This document shows positions 16,201 to 29,190 of a stretch of DNA of 64,000 nucleotides, in pieces. This DNA is from Pomacea canaliculata (Eukaryota > Mollusca > Gastropoda > Architaenioglossa > Ampullariidae). Position 1 is the stretch's first letter, and the number at the start of each line of letters is the position of its first letter. The translations under genes were made by a program, and so were the position numbers. Below the pieces are notes generated by a model. That model saw only the letters and a program-made list of their open reading frames with translations. It did not search any database and was not told the DNA's origin. Where the stretch lies: NCBI RefSeq assembly GCF_003073045.1, contig NC_037595.1, forward strand, positions 2,604,001 to 2,668,000, written 5' to 3'.

Positions 16201-19200
16201 AAGCGCCGAATAGCACCACCGCAAGTTACAACCCAAGCGCCGCCAAATACAAGCAAGCCACCGCAGCACCAAGCGCCGCCAAATACAAGCAAGCACCACC
16301 GCAAGTTGACGCAAGCACCACCGCAGTTACAACAGCGCGCGCAAATTACAAGCGCGCCGCCACGCACCACCAAGCGCCGCCAAATACAAGGGCAAGCACC
16401 ACCGGCAGTTACAACCAAGCGCCGCCAAATACAAGCAAGCGCAGTTACGCGCAAATACAGCAGCACCACCGCAGTTACAACCAAGCGCCGCCATACAAGC
16501 AAGCACAAGCCGCAGTTCACAACCAAGCAAAGCGCCAAGCAAACAACAAGCACAACCGCATACAAGCCAAGCGCCGCCAAGCGCGCAGCACCACCGCATT
16601 ACAAACCAAGCAAAATACAAGCAAGCACCACCGCAGTTACACCACGCGCGCTCCAACCACACGCAGTTACAACCAAAATACCAAGCAAGACACCACCGCA
16701 GTTACAACCAAGCGCCGCCAAATACAAGCAAGCACCACCGCAGTAACAATACAAGAAACCGGTTTACAAAAGCAAGAAGCACCACCAGTTACCACAAGCC
16801 CGCCAATACAAGCAGCCCCCGCCACCATTACAACCAAGCCAAATACACCAGCAAAGACACAAAGCACCGCGAGTTTTTACACCAAAGCGCCGCCAATACA
16901 CAAGCACGCAGCCGCCCAATTTACAACCAAGCGCGCCAAATAGCAATTACGCACCACCGCAACAACCAAGCGCCGCCAAATACAAGCACCACCGCAGTTA
17001 CAACCCAAGCGCCAACACGGCAAATACAAGCATAGCACCACCGCAGTTACAACCAAGCGCCGCCAATACAAGCAAGCAACCAAGCCAGTTACAACCAAGC
17101 GCGCAAATACAAGTTACAAACAAGCGCCGCCAAATACAAGCAAGCACCACCGCAGTTACAACCAAGCGCCGCCAAATACAAGCAAGCACCACCGCAGTTA
17201 CAACCAAGCGCCGCCAAATACAAGCAAGCACCACCGCAGTTACAACCAAGCGCCGCCAAATACAAGCAAGCACCACCGCAGTTACAACCAAGCGCCGCCA
17301 AATACAAGCAAGTCACCACCCCAAGCGCGCCAAGTCGCAGTTACAACCAACGCGCCAACATACAAGCCCACCAAATTACAACGCAAGCACCACCGCAGTT
17401 ACAACCAAGCGCCGCCAAATACAACGCAAATACAACCAGCACCACCGCAGTTACACCACCAAGCGCCGCCCAAATACAAGCAAGCACCAACGCCAGTTAC
17501 AACCAAGCCTTCGCGGCAAATACAAGCAAGCAGTACAACAAGCCGCAGTTACAACAAGCGCCGCCAAATACAGCAAGCACCACCGCAGTTACAACCAAGC
17601 GCCGCCAAATACACAGCAAGCACCGCAGTTACAACCAAGCGCCGCAAAACAACCAAGCGCCACGCAGTTACAACCAAGCGCCACCCGCCAAATACAAGCA
17701 AGCACCACCCGCAGTTACAAATAATCAAGCGCCGCCAAATACAAGCAAGCCAACCACCCGCAGTTACAACCAAGGCGCCGCCAACATACAACCTAGCACC
17801 ACCGCAGTGTACAACCAGCGGCCGCCAAATACTAAAATACAAGCACCCCTGCAGTTACAACCAAGCGTTCCGCCCGCCAAATACAGCCAAGCACCACCGC
17901 AGTTACAATGCCAAGCGCCGCCAAACATACAAGCAAGCACCACCGCAGTTACAACCAAGCGCCGCCAAATACAAGCCAAAGCCGCAGTTACAACGCGCAA
18001 GCCGCACCACCGCAGTTCAATCACCACCGCACCAAACTACCATACCAACGCAGTTTACAACCAAGCGCCGCCAATACAACAAGCACCACAGTACAACCAA
18101 GCCCGCCCAAATACACCAAGCACCACCGTACAACCAAGCGCCGCCAAATACAAACCAAAGCTCGCGTTCACAACCACAGCGCCGCCAAATACAAGCCAAG
18201 CCCACCGCACCCAAGCGCCGCTAAACAGCAAGCACCGCAGTTTACAACCGAACGCGCCGCCAAATCAACCAAGCACCACCGCAGTTACAACCAAGCGCCG
18301 CCATACAACCAAGCACCACCGCAGTTACAATCCAAAAACGTATCACACCAAGCCCACCGCCGCGCAAAACCTAACAACCAAGCACACCGCATTACAACCA
18401 AGCGCCGCCAAATACGCACCACCGCAAGTACAACCAAGCATTCGCCGACAAAATTTAGACCAAGCGAACCCACCGCCGCCGCACAACCCAAGCACCAGCG
18501 CTACCAAACAAGCAATCACGCACACGCACAACAAGCCAAGCACCACCGCAGTTAAAAGCGCCGCCAAATAACCCAAGCACCACCGTTTACAACCAAGCGC
18601 CGCCGAAATCAACCAAGCACCACCGCAGTTATCAACCAAGCGCCGCCAAATACATACAAGCACCACCGCAGTTACAACCAAGCGCCGCCAAAAGTACAAC
18701 CAAGCACCACCGCAGTTACAACCAAGCCCGCCAAATACAACCCAAGCACCACCCGCCCCCCCCCGAGTCTACACCACCGCAGTTAACCAAGCGCCGCTCC
18801 AATACAACCAAGGCTCTACCGAGTTATAACCCAAGTCCGCAGATACAACCACCAACCACCGAGTTACAACGTTAAGCAACTGCCGCAGTTACAACCAAGC
18901 GCCGCCACCATACAAATTACAATTATGTCAACCATTAGCGCACAACCCAGCCACACCGCGAGGTCTTACCCCAACAAATACGCAACGAAGCCGGCACCGC
19001 ACCAAGCCGCAAAACCCCAAGCACACCGCAGTACAACCAGCAGAGCCACCTCACAGAATGGCGCCCTAAATCGCTAGTTTCTCTAAGTTTCACACCAAGG
19101 CACCACACCAATTTACAATCAGCCACCCAAGCACCCACCAGCAGTTATCCCAGAGATTTACCCCAGCACACCGCAGTTACCAAGCGCCGCCAAACAAATG

Positions 19201-21120
19201 AATCCACACAGTTACCACCTTATACAAAGCACACAGCACCACCGCAGTTAGCGCCGCCGCCAAATACAACCAAGCACCACCGCAGTTACAACCTCCAAGC
19301 GCCGCCAAATTACAACACCCACCGCTAGTTACAACCAAGCGCCGCAAATACCAACGCACCACCGCAGTTACAACCAAGCGCCGCCAAATACAACCAAGCA
19401 CCACCGCAAGTTACAACCAAAGCGCCGCCAAATACAACCAGCACCACCGCAGTTTACAACCAAGCGCCGCCAACTCAATACAACCAAGCACCACCGCAGT
19501 TACACCAAGCGCCGCCAAATACAACCAAAGCACCACCGCAGTTACAGGCCAAGCGCGCTAAAGCGCCGCCAAATACAAACCAAGCATCCACGCGCAGTTA
19601 CACACCAAGCGCCGCCAAATACAACATAGCAACCACCGCCAGTTACAACCAAGCGCCGCCAAATACAACCAAGCACCACCGCAGTTACAACGCGCCCAAA
19701 TACAACAAGCTCCCGCAGTTACAACCACAGCGCCGCCAAATACAACCAAGCACCACTCGCAGTTTACAACCAGCGCCGCAAATACAAGCAACACCGCTCG
19801 TCCCGCCGCCAAATACAACCAAGCACCACGCAGTAAAACACGCAGTTACAACCAAGCGCCGCCAAATACAACCAAGCACCCACCGCAGTTACAACCAAGC
19901 GCCGCCCCAATACAACCAAGCCCACCGCACAAGCGCCGCCAAATACAACCAAGCGCCGCCAGTTAAGCAACCACCCCACGCGGGCGCGCAAATACAACCA
20001 AGCAACCCACCGCAGTTACAACCAAGCGCCGCCAAATACAACCAAGCAACCAACGCAGTTACAATCCAAGCGCCCAAGCCAAATACAACCAAGCACCACT
20101 CGCGTTACAAACCAAGCGCCGGAAATACAACCAAGCCACCACCGCTCGTTACAAGCATCACCGCAGCTTACATACAACCAAGCGCAGTTACAACCAGCGC
20201 CGCCAAATACAACAAGCACCACCGCAGTTCAAAGCGCCGCCCGAATACAACCAAGCACCACCGCAGTTACAACAGCACGCCCAAATACAACCAAGCACCA
20301 CGCAGTTACAACCAAGCGCCGCCAAAATACAACCAAGCACCACCGCAGTACAACCAAGCGCCGCCAGCACCACCGCAGTTACAACCAAGTCATTACAACC
20401 CAGCACCCACCGCACCAGTTCAACCAAGCGCGCCAAATACACCAGCCATCCCGCCACATACAAAAGCAACCGCAGTTTTACAAACCAAGCGTCCAGCCAA
20501 ATACAGCACGCAGTTAGCGCGCAAGCGCCGCAAATAGAACAAGCACCCACCGCCGCTTACCCAAGCACAAGCGTTTACAAAGCGCCGCACCACCGCAGTA
20601 TACAACCAGCGCCCCAATAACAAACCAAGCACCACCGCAGTTACAACCAAGCGCCAAATTACAAGTTACAACCAAGGCTTACAGCACACAAGCCCGCCAA
20701 ATACAACCAAGCACCACCGCCGTTACAAGCGCCGCCAAATACAACCAAGCACGTTAACCAACGCCGCCAAACAACCGCACCACCGCAGTTACAACCAAGC
20801 GCCGCAAATACAAACATACCAACGCCAACCCAAAATACGCCACCACGCAGTTCACCCAAGCGCCGCCACATACACCTCAAGCACCACCCGCAGTTACAAG
20901 ACAAGCGCGCCAACATACAAGCCAAGCACACCGCAGTACACACCAGCGCCTTTACCCCGCCAATCACAACCAAGCACCACCGCGCTCTAGTTACAACCAA
21001 GCGCCGCCTACAACCAAGCGCGCCATCCAACACCACCGCTAGTTACAACCAAGCGCCCGCCAATACAACCAAGCACCACCGCAGTTACAACCAAGCCCGA
21101 CCTAAATACAACCAAGCACC
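16201..21120 (+). repeat. 42-bp satellite, right indel-rich part
   Basis: Same unit, mostly the AAATACAAGCAAGC variant to about 18050 (clean copies at about 17110-17310), then back to AAATACAACCAAGC. Many copies are truncated or hold single-base indels. The stretch at about 18735-19160 is the most degenerate and contains the only long non-repeat-like words (near 19040-19110). Confidence 0.92.
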
Positions 21121-23640
21121 ACCGCAGTTTTACAATCCAAGCGCCGCCAAATACAACCAAGCACCACCACAGTTACAACCAAGCGCCGCCAAATACAACC
21201 AAGCACCACCACAGCAGTTACAACCCAAGCCGCCGCCAGTACACCAAGCAACCACCACAGCAGCGCCCGCCAAATACAACCTATAGCCACCACCACAGTT
21301 ATACAACCAAGCGCCGCCAAATACAACCATAGCACCACCGCAGTACAACCAAGCGCCGCCAAATACAACCAAGCCACCACCGCCGCCACTAATACAACCA
21401 ACCACCATGCAGTTACAACCAAGCGCCGCCAAATACAACCAAGCACCACCACAGTATCAACCAAGCGCCGCCAAATAAACACTACACCAGCACCCACCAC
21501 AGTTACAACCAAGCGCCGCCAAATACAACAAGCACCACCACAGTTACAACCAAGCGCCGCCAAATACAACCAAAGCACCACCAGCAGTTACACAACCAGC
21601 GCCGCCAAAATTACAACGCACCCACCGCAGTTACAACCAAGCGCCGCCAAATTACCAACCAAGCACCACCCAACCCCCAACCAAGCCGCCGCCAAATACC
21701 GCAACAAGCACCACCCACAGTTTACAAACCAAGCGCCGCCAAATACAAACCAAGCACCACCGCAAATACACCAGACGTTACAACCAAGCGCCGCCAAATA
21801 AAAGCCAAGCCCACCACAGTTACAACCAAGCGCCGCCAAAATACAACCCAAGCACCACTCCTCCAGTTACAACCAAGCGCCGCCAAATACAACCAAGCAC
21901 CACCCACAGTTACAACCAAAGCGCCGCCAAATTACACACCAAGCACCACCACAGTTACAACCAAAGCGCAAATATCAACGCAAGCACTCCACAGTTTGTC
22001 GCACAACCCGCCGTGCCAAATACAACCACCACACCACCCACGTTAACTATTGTTACAACCATAAGCAGCGCGCCAATACACCCAAGCACCACCACAGTTT
22101 ACAACCAAGCGTCGCACAAAATACAAACAACGCACCACACAGTTACAACCAAGCGGCGCCAAATGAAAGCAAGCACCACCACAGTTTACAACCAAGCGCC
22201 GCCCAAATACAACCCAAGCACCACCACAGTTACAACCAAGCGCCGCCAAATACAACCAGTGCCAGCACCACCACAGTTACAACCAAGCGCCGCCAAATAC
22301 ATATCCAAGCACCACCACAGTTACAACAAGCGCCGCCAAAATACAACCAACACCACCACACAGTTTACAACCAAGCGCCGACAATACAACCAAGCACCAC
22401 CAAGTTACAACCAAGCGCCGCCAAATACAACCATGCGCTGCGCCACCACCACGAGTTACAACCAAAGCGCCGCCAAATCACCACCAAGCCACACAGTTAC
22501 AACAAGCGCCGCCAATAAATACAACCACGCACCACCACAGTTACAACAAGCCCCGCCAAGTACAAAGCTACCACCACAGTTACAACCAAGCGCCGTCCAA
22601 ATACAACCACCAGCACAAACACACCACCAGTTTGTACAACCAAGCGTCCCGCCACAATACAAGCCAATTCCACCACCAGTTACACCAAGCGCCGCCTAAT
22701 ACAACCAAGCACCACACAGTTACAACCAAGCGCCGCAAATACAAGCAATCACAAGCGCCGCCAATACAAGCAACCCGCACCACCACAAGTTACAACCAAG
22801 CGCCGCCCCAACGCAATACAAGCAAGCACTCCCTCCACCACACCACCACAGTAGTACAACCAAGCACAACCCAACCACCACCACCAGTTACAACCAAGCG
22901 CCGCCAAATACAACCAACCACCACCACAGTTACAACCAAGCGCCGCCAAATACAATTCCACCACCACAACCCAGTTACAACCAAGCGCCGCCAAATACAA
23001 CCAACCACCACCACAGTTACAACCAAGCGCCGCCAAAACGTACAACATATGCCAACCACCACAGTTACAACAAGCGCCGCCAAAATACAACCAAGCACCA
23101 CCACAGTACAAGCAAGCCCACCCACAGTACAACCAAGCGCCCCGCCGCAAATACAACCCAAGCACCACCACAGTTACAAACAAGCGCCGCCCAAATACAC
23201 CAAGCACCACCACAGTTACAAAGCCCAAGCGCCCCCGCCAAATACAACCAAGCACCACCACACACTCCCAGTTTACAACCAAGCGCCCAAGCCAAATACA
23301 ACCAACACATTACAACCAAGCAAAGAGCAAGCACACCTACAGTTACAAACCAAGCGCCGCCAAATACAACCAAGCACCACCACAGTTACAACCAAGCGCC
23401 GCCAAATACAACCAAGCACCACCACAGTTACAACCAAGCGCCGCCAAATACAACCAAGCACCACCACAGTTACAACCAAGCGCCGCCAAATACAACCAAG
23501 CACCACCACAGTTACAACCAAGCGCCGCCAAATACAACCAACCACCACCACAGTTACAACCAAGCGCCGCCAAATACAACCAACCACCACCACAGTTACA
23601 ACCATACGCGCCGCCAAAACAACCAACCACCACCACACAG
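21121..23640 (+). repeat. 42-bp satellite, CCACAG subtype
   Basis: The first half changes from CACCACCGCAG to CACCACCACAG. From about 22880, CAAGCACC is increasingly replaced by CAACCACC. The cleanest copies are at about 23350-23640. This subtype is intermediate between the main 42-bp unit and the 53-bp unit that follows. Confidence 0.93.
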
Positions 23641-24057
23641 TTACAACCAAGCGCCGCCAAATACTCACCAAATACAACCAACCACCACCACAATTACAAC
23701 CAAGCGCCACCAACTACTCACCAAATACAACCAACCACCACCACAATTACAACCAAGCGCCACCCAACTACTCACCAAATTACAACCAACCACCACTACA
23801 ATTACAACCAAGCGCCACCAACTACTCAACAAATACAACCAACCACCACAATTACAACCAAGCGCCACCAAATACAACCAACCACCACCACAATTACAAA
23901 CAAGCGCCACCAAATACAACCACCACCGCCACAATTACAACCAAGCGCCACCAACTACTCACCAAATACAACCAACCACCACCACAATTACAACCAAGCG
24001 CCACCAACTACTCACCAAATACAACCAATCAACACAACAATTACAACCGAGCGCCAC
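23641..24057 (+). repeat. 53-bp satellite, left of the LTR insertion
   Basis: The unit is the 42-bp one with GCAG changed to ACAA in the first half (CACCACCACAAT+TACAAC) and 11 extra bases (like AACTACTCACC) in the second half (CAAGCGCCACC ... AAATACAAC). It continues at 25487 after the inserted LTR. Confidence 0.92.
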
Positions 24058-25491
24058 TGTCATGTGATAACTAGTATAGGGCTATAGTGTTGGTGTCTCA
24101 CTTCTGTCCCCTCCATGAAACAGGCAGTCGCGCTGGTAAGCAGACTGTCAGGAGGTTGAATGGGTAACTGTAAGTGGTGTTTGCGAGACGGGTAGCCGGC
24201 CTTTGGCGGCACTGGACCGTCGGTGGACAAAGGGCCAGGAAGTCACCACTCTCCCCTGGGATCAGTAGGCCAGTGACGCGGACCGCTTACATCATGACGG
24301 ACATAGACCAAGGTCAGATTGGAATGCGGGATGGTATGTCGGTACGGGGATCTCTCAGAGAGCATTGTCAGCCTACGCCCGTTAATTATAAGAAGTCCGC
24401 GGTACACCTGAGACGGACAACCAGCGCTGGACAAGGGTGAATAGGAAGCCCGACTGGACGGCGCCGGAGTCGCCGATCGCATGGCTAGTGAGAGGGGGTA
24501 AAGAGGGGGTGTAGTTTGGGCTGGAAAGCCAGAGTGACCACCTGTCTATCATGTGTTAGCTATGTATGATTGGTTGTAGCTAGGTAGCAGAATGGTTGAA
24601 GGTAAGACTGAGAGTATGTTGACCAATCACGAGAGAGGATGATCCTCGCAGATGAGGATTTAGTAGGGTGATCGGTCAAGCCTCGTGGTCTTTTCGCACT
24701 GGTACTCGAGGAGGAAGGTTGTAGCCGAAATCTGTTCAAGGCTGTTCAGATTCTCTGCTGTGAGTTCGTCTGGGAATCGTGACAACTCCAGCACAACCGA
24801 CTCAGAGGTGTGGAAGACCCGCTCTGTCGCAGAGTGTACGACGCTTCATCTCCAGCATCTGTTTGGTCGCAAACAGTAGAGGAAGGCTGGTAGATAAGTG
24901 TTGGTCCGTTAGGCGCTGTTAAGCTTGAGACAGCAGTCCGGCCTAAGGGACGTGAGACAGACACGTGGTGGCACGTGGTGGTGCCAGAGTCTCAGCGCTT
25001 GCGAGGGAGTCAGCTACGACCGACGGAGCATCATCAACGGATTCTCGGACGTCAACATCGGAGGGGCCCCTCAAGTGACTAGAGACTTGTGTGTAAAGAT
25101 AAGTGGCGTGTGGTGTGTGCAGTGTGTAGTTGATTAAGATTAGTGAATCGTGGCTCATGTTACCTAGACTAGGGATTAGGATAACGGGACACCCTAGATA
25201 ACGACCATATAGTTGTATTTGAAACTGTATCATTGATGTAACTTGTATAATCCTCTCGATGATTAATAACTTTCTTTTATACACTAAATTGCCTTGAGTT
25301 GTTCATTGGGGTATGCGTGCTGGGGGCTCGAGCTAATTAAAAGTGTTAATTGATAAGCAATTTAGTGTGAGAGCACGCAGTAAATGTCGACGTGATTTGG
25401 TAGAGGTATCGAGAGTGTGATAGACCGAAGGACGGAATCACAACCTCTACCATCTCCACGGGCTCTTCCCCAAGGAGATCGCGACAGCCAC
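24053..25491. mobile_element. Solo LTR (1429 bp) with 5-bp target-site duplication, inside the 53-bp satellite
   Basis: Non-satellite DNA from 24058 (TGTCATGTGATAAC) to 25486 (GATCGCGACA), so it starts TGTC and ends GACA as LTRs do. It is flanked by GCCAC at 24053-24057 and GCCAC at 25487-25491, a 5-bp duplication. The same satellite subtype resumes on both sides. No internal gag-pol region is present, so this is the product of LTR-LTR recombination. A TATA-like TTTTATA lies near 25276-25282, and a perfect 12-bp inverted repeat sits at 25281-25292 and 25357-25368. The superfamily (Gypsy or BEL) is not decidable here. Confidence 0.8.
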
Positions 25492-27830
25492 CACAATTAC
25501 AACCAAGCGCCACCAACTACTCACCAAATACAACCAACCACGACCACAATTACAACCAAGCGCAACCAACTACTCACCAAATACAACCAACCATTGCCAC
25601 AATTACAACCAAGCGTCAATAACTACTCACTAAATACAACCAACCACCACCACAATTACAACCAAGCGCCACCAACTACTCACCAAATACAACCAACCAA
25701 CACAACAATTACAACCAAGCGCCACCACAATTACAACCAAGCGCCACCAACTACTCACCAAATACAACCAACCACGACCACAATTACAACCAAGCGCCAC
25801 CAGCTACTCACCAAATACAACCAACCACCACCACAATTACAACCAACCGCCACAAACTACTCACCAAATACAACCAACCACCACCACAATTACAACCAAG
25901 TGTAACCAACTACTCACTAAATACAACAAACCACCACCACAATTACAACCAAGCGCCACCAACTACTCACCAAATACAACCAACCACCACCACAATTACA
26001 AACAAGCGCCACCAACTACTCAACCAAATACAACAAATACAACTTTACAACCAAGCGCCACCAGCTACTCACCAAATACAAACCAACCACCACCACAATT
26101 ACAACCAAGCCCCCACCAAATACAACCAACCCTCACCCACATTATCAACCAAGCGCCACCAACTACTCACCAAATAGAACCAGCCACACCACATTACAAC
26201 CAAGCGCCACCACAATTACAACCAAGCGCCACCAACTACTCACCAAATACAACCAACCACCACCACAATTACAACCAAGCCCCACCAAATACAACCAACC
26301 CTCACCACAATTACAACCAAGCGCCACCAACTACTCACCAAATAGAACCAGCCACCACCACATTTACAACCAAGCGCCACCACAATTACAACCAAGCGCC
26401 ACCAACTACTCACCAAATACAACCAACCACCACCACAATTACAACCAAGCGCCACCAACTACTCACCAAATACAACCAACCACCACCACAATTACAACCA
26501 AGTGCCACCAACTACTCACCAAATACAACAAACCACCACCACAATTACAACCAAGCGCAACCAACTACTCACCAAATACAACCAACCATCACCACAATTA
26601 CAACCAAGCGTCACCAACTAATCACCAAATACAACCAACCCTCACCACAATTACAACCAAGCGCCACCAACTACTCACCAAATACAACCAGCCACCACCA
26701 CAATTACAACCTAGCGCGACCAACTACTCACCAAATACAACAGACCAACACCGACATATCAACCAAGCGCTACCACAATTACAAACTAAGCGCCAACCAA
26801 CTACTCACCAAATACAACCAACCACCACCACAATTCACAAATACCAAGCGCCACCACCACTACTCACCAAATACAACCAAGCGCCACCAACTATCTCACC
26901 AAATACAAACCAACCACCACCATACAACCAAACAACAAGCGCCACCAACTACTCACCAAAATACAACCAACCACCACAAACACAATTACAACCAAAGCCG
27001 CGCCACCACAATTACAACCCTACTCACCAAATACAACCAACCACGACCAACAACACCACCACAAACTACTCACCAAATACAACAAACCGCGCCAACCAAC
27101 TACTCACCAAATACAAATCCCACCACCACCACCACCACCATTACAAACCCAAGCGCCACCAGCGCCCACCAACTACTCACCAAATACAACCAACCACCAC
27201 CACAATTACAACCAAGCGCCACCAGCTACTCACCAAATACAACCAACCACCACAATTACAACCAAGCGCCACCAATTACAACCAAGCGCCACCAACTACT
27301 CACCAAATACAACCAACCACCACTACATTACAACCAAGCGCCACCAACTACTCACAAATACAACCAACCACCACCACAATTACAACAAGCGCCACCAACT
27401 ACAACACCAAATTACAACCAACCACCACCGTCACAAATTACAACCAACGCGCACCAACTACTCACCAAATACAACCAACAAACACCACCACAATTACAAC
27501 CAAGCGCCACCAACTACTCACCAAAATACAACCAACCACCCACAATTACAACCAAGCGCCACCAACTCACCAAATACAACCAACCACCACCACAATTACA
27601 ACCAAGCCGCCACCAACTACTCACCAAATACAACCAACACCACCACAATTACAACCAGCCCACCAACTACTCACCAAATACAACCAACCACCACCACAAT
27701 TACAACCAAGCGCCACCAACTACTCACCAAATACAAACCACTACTCACCACAATTACAACCAACCTATTACAACCAACGCCACCAACTACTCACCAAATA
27801 CAACCACCACACCGCAATCACCAACCAACC
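25487..27830 (+). repeat. 53-bp satellite, right of the LTR insertion
   Basis: Same 53-bp unit (for example ACCAACTACT at 26401 and 26454). It includes local variants where the CAACTACTCACC part is missing (about 26100-26400), so 42- and 53-bp forms mix. It becomes more broken after about 26730. Confidence 0.92.
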
Positions 27831-28645
27831 TACTCACCAAATAAACCAACCCACCAACCACAAACAAACCAACGCCACCAACTACTCACCAAATACAACC
27901 AACCACCAACCACAACCAACACAACTACACCAAATACCCAACACCACCAAACCACCCACCAACAACCAACCACCAACCAGCAACAACCAACCACAACAAC
28001 AACCACAACCACAACCAACCACAACCACAAGCACCAACCCAACACAACACCACAACAACCCACCACCAAACCACAAACCAACCACGACCACCTACCAACA
28101 ACCACACCACAACCACAACCACAACCACAACCAACCACACAAACCACCAACCAACAACCACCACACACAAACCACAATTTACAACCACAACCAACCACCA
28201 CAACCACAACCACAACCACAACCACAACCAACCACACACCAACCACCACCAACCACAACCAACCACCACACCCCACCACAACACCAAACCACAACCACAC
28301 CAACCACACAACCACAACCACAACACACAACCACCAACCACAACCACTAACCACAACCAACACACACCACCAACCACACCACACCAACCACACATCCAAC
28401 CACAACCAACCACAACTACAACCACAACGAACCACAACCAACCACAACCACAACCACAACCAAACCAACACAACCAACCAACCACAACCACAACCAACCA
28501 CAACCAACCACAGCCAACCACAACCAACGAACCGCAACCAACCACAACCATCCGCAACCAACCAAGCGCAACCAATCAACCACAACCAACCAACCAACAA
28601 CAGCCAACCAACAACAACAACAGCCAACCAACAACAACAACCACC
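27831..28645 (+). repeat. A/C-only simple-sequence tail (CCACAA/CCAACC words)
   Basis: About 0.8 kb built from ACAACC, CCACAA and CCAACCA words, with almost no G or T on this strand. It grades out of the 53-bp array and ends abruptly at GCAGCCGGTGGTGG near 28648. The long valine/glycine/tryptophan-rich open frames on the minus strand come from this composition. Confidence 0.92.
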
Positions 28646-29039
28646 ATGCAGCCGGTGGTGGTGCTCTTGCCCAGTGGTAAAGCTAGGCCGACCCACCCAC
28701 CCCGCCTTGAGAATAATACCTCCTTTAACAACATAAGCGACAAACCCTTTTTTCCAAAATCGAAAAGTGCTATTGATAGTGCACTTTTTTCTTCGTTTTT
28801 CTAATTATGTATTAAAACTCTCAACAGCATTCAAAAGGTCATTTTTATTTATTATAATTTCTTGAAAAATTTGTCTATGTGTTTTTTTAAATTGTTGTAT
28901 TACATGTTTATTCTGTTAGTTGTAGGGATATCAAACCCGTCCTCGGAGTCATGTTTCAGTGTTTCAGTAAAGATTAGATGTCTATCGATAATACTATACA
29001 CAGCTTGATTACATGATTTCTTTTGGCAATCAATAAGAA
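28646..29039. other. Intergenic, no gene recognised
   Basis: Unique AT-rich sequence. A minus-strand open frame (28900-29163) overlaps the diverged repeat to its right; no protein family recognised. Confidence 0.4.
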
Positions 29040-29190
29040 CAAGTTTTATGCCTTCCAAAGTTTGAAGCGGAGGGTTTCTGTTAGCGGGGACTGTCAAGAT
29101 CCATGACGTCACGCTTCCGACTGCTCCCGAAGTTTTTCCCTTCACTGAGACCTTTACAGACAAAAATCAGCGCCCGGGAGCACAATCTGC
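29040..29190 (-). repeat. Diverged interspersed repeat, copy 2
   Basis: Minus-strand counterpart of 5285-5456. It has TAAAGGTCTCAGTGAAGGG, CGGAAGCGTGACGTCA, CGCTTCAAACTTTG and AAACTTGTTCT in the same order when read on the minus strand, and CTCCCGGG at the far end. It keeps a longer open frame (KVSVKGKTSGAVGSVTS and on) than copy 1. Confidence 0.6.

Noticed and set aside
11296..23640. Centromeric satellite with a CENP-B-type box
   Set aside because: No match to the CENP-B box pattern in the unit, and protein-coding genes lie close on both sides; no evidence either way beyond that.
10651..28645. CRISPR-like array
   Set aside because: Repeats are contiguous with no unique spacers, and the genome is eukaryotic.
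27830..28696. 288-codon Val/Gly/Trp/Cys-rich frame on the minus strand
   Set aside because: Forced by the GT-only composition of that strand; stops (which need A plus T/G) cannot occur.
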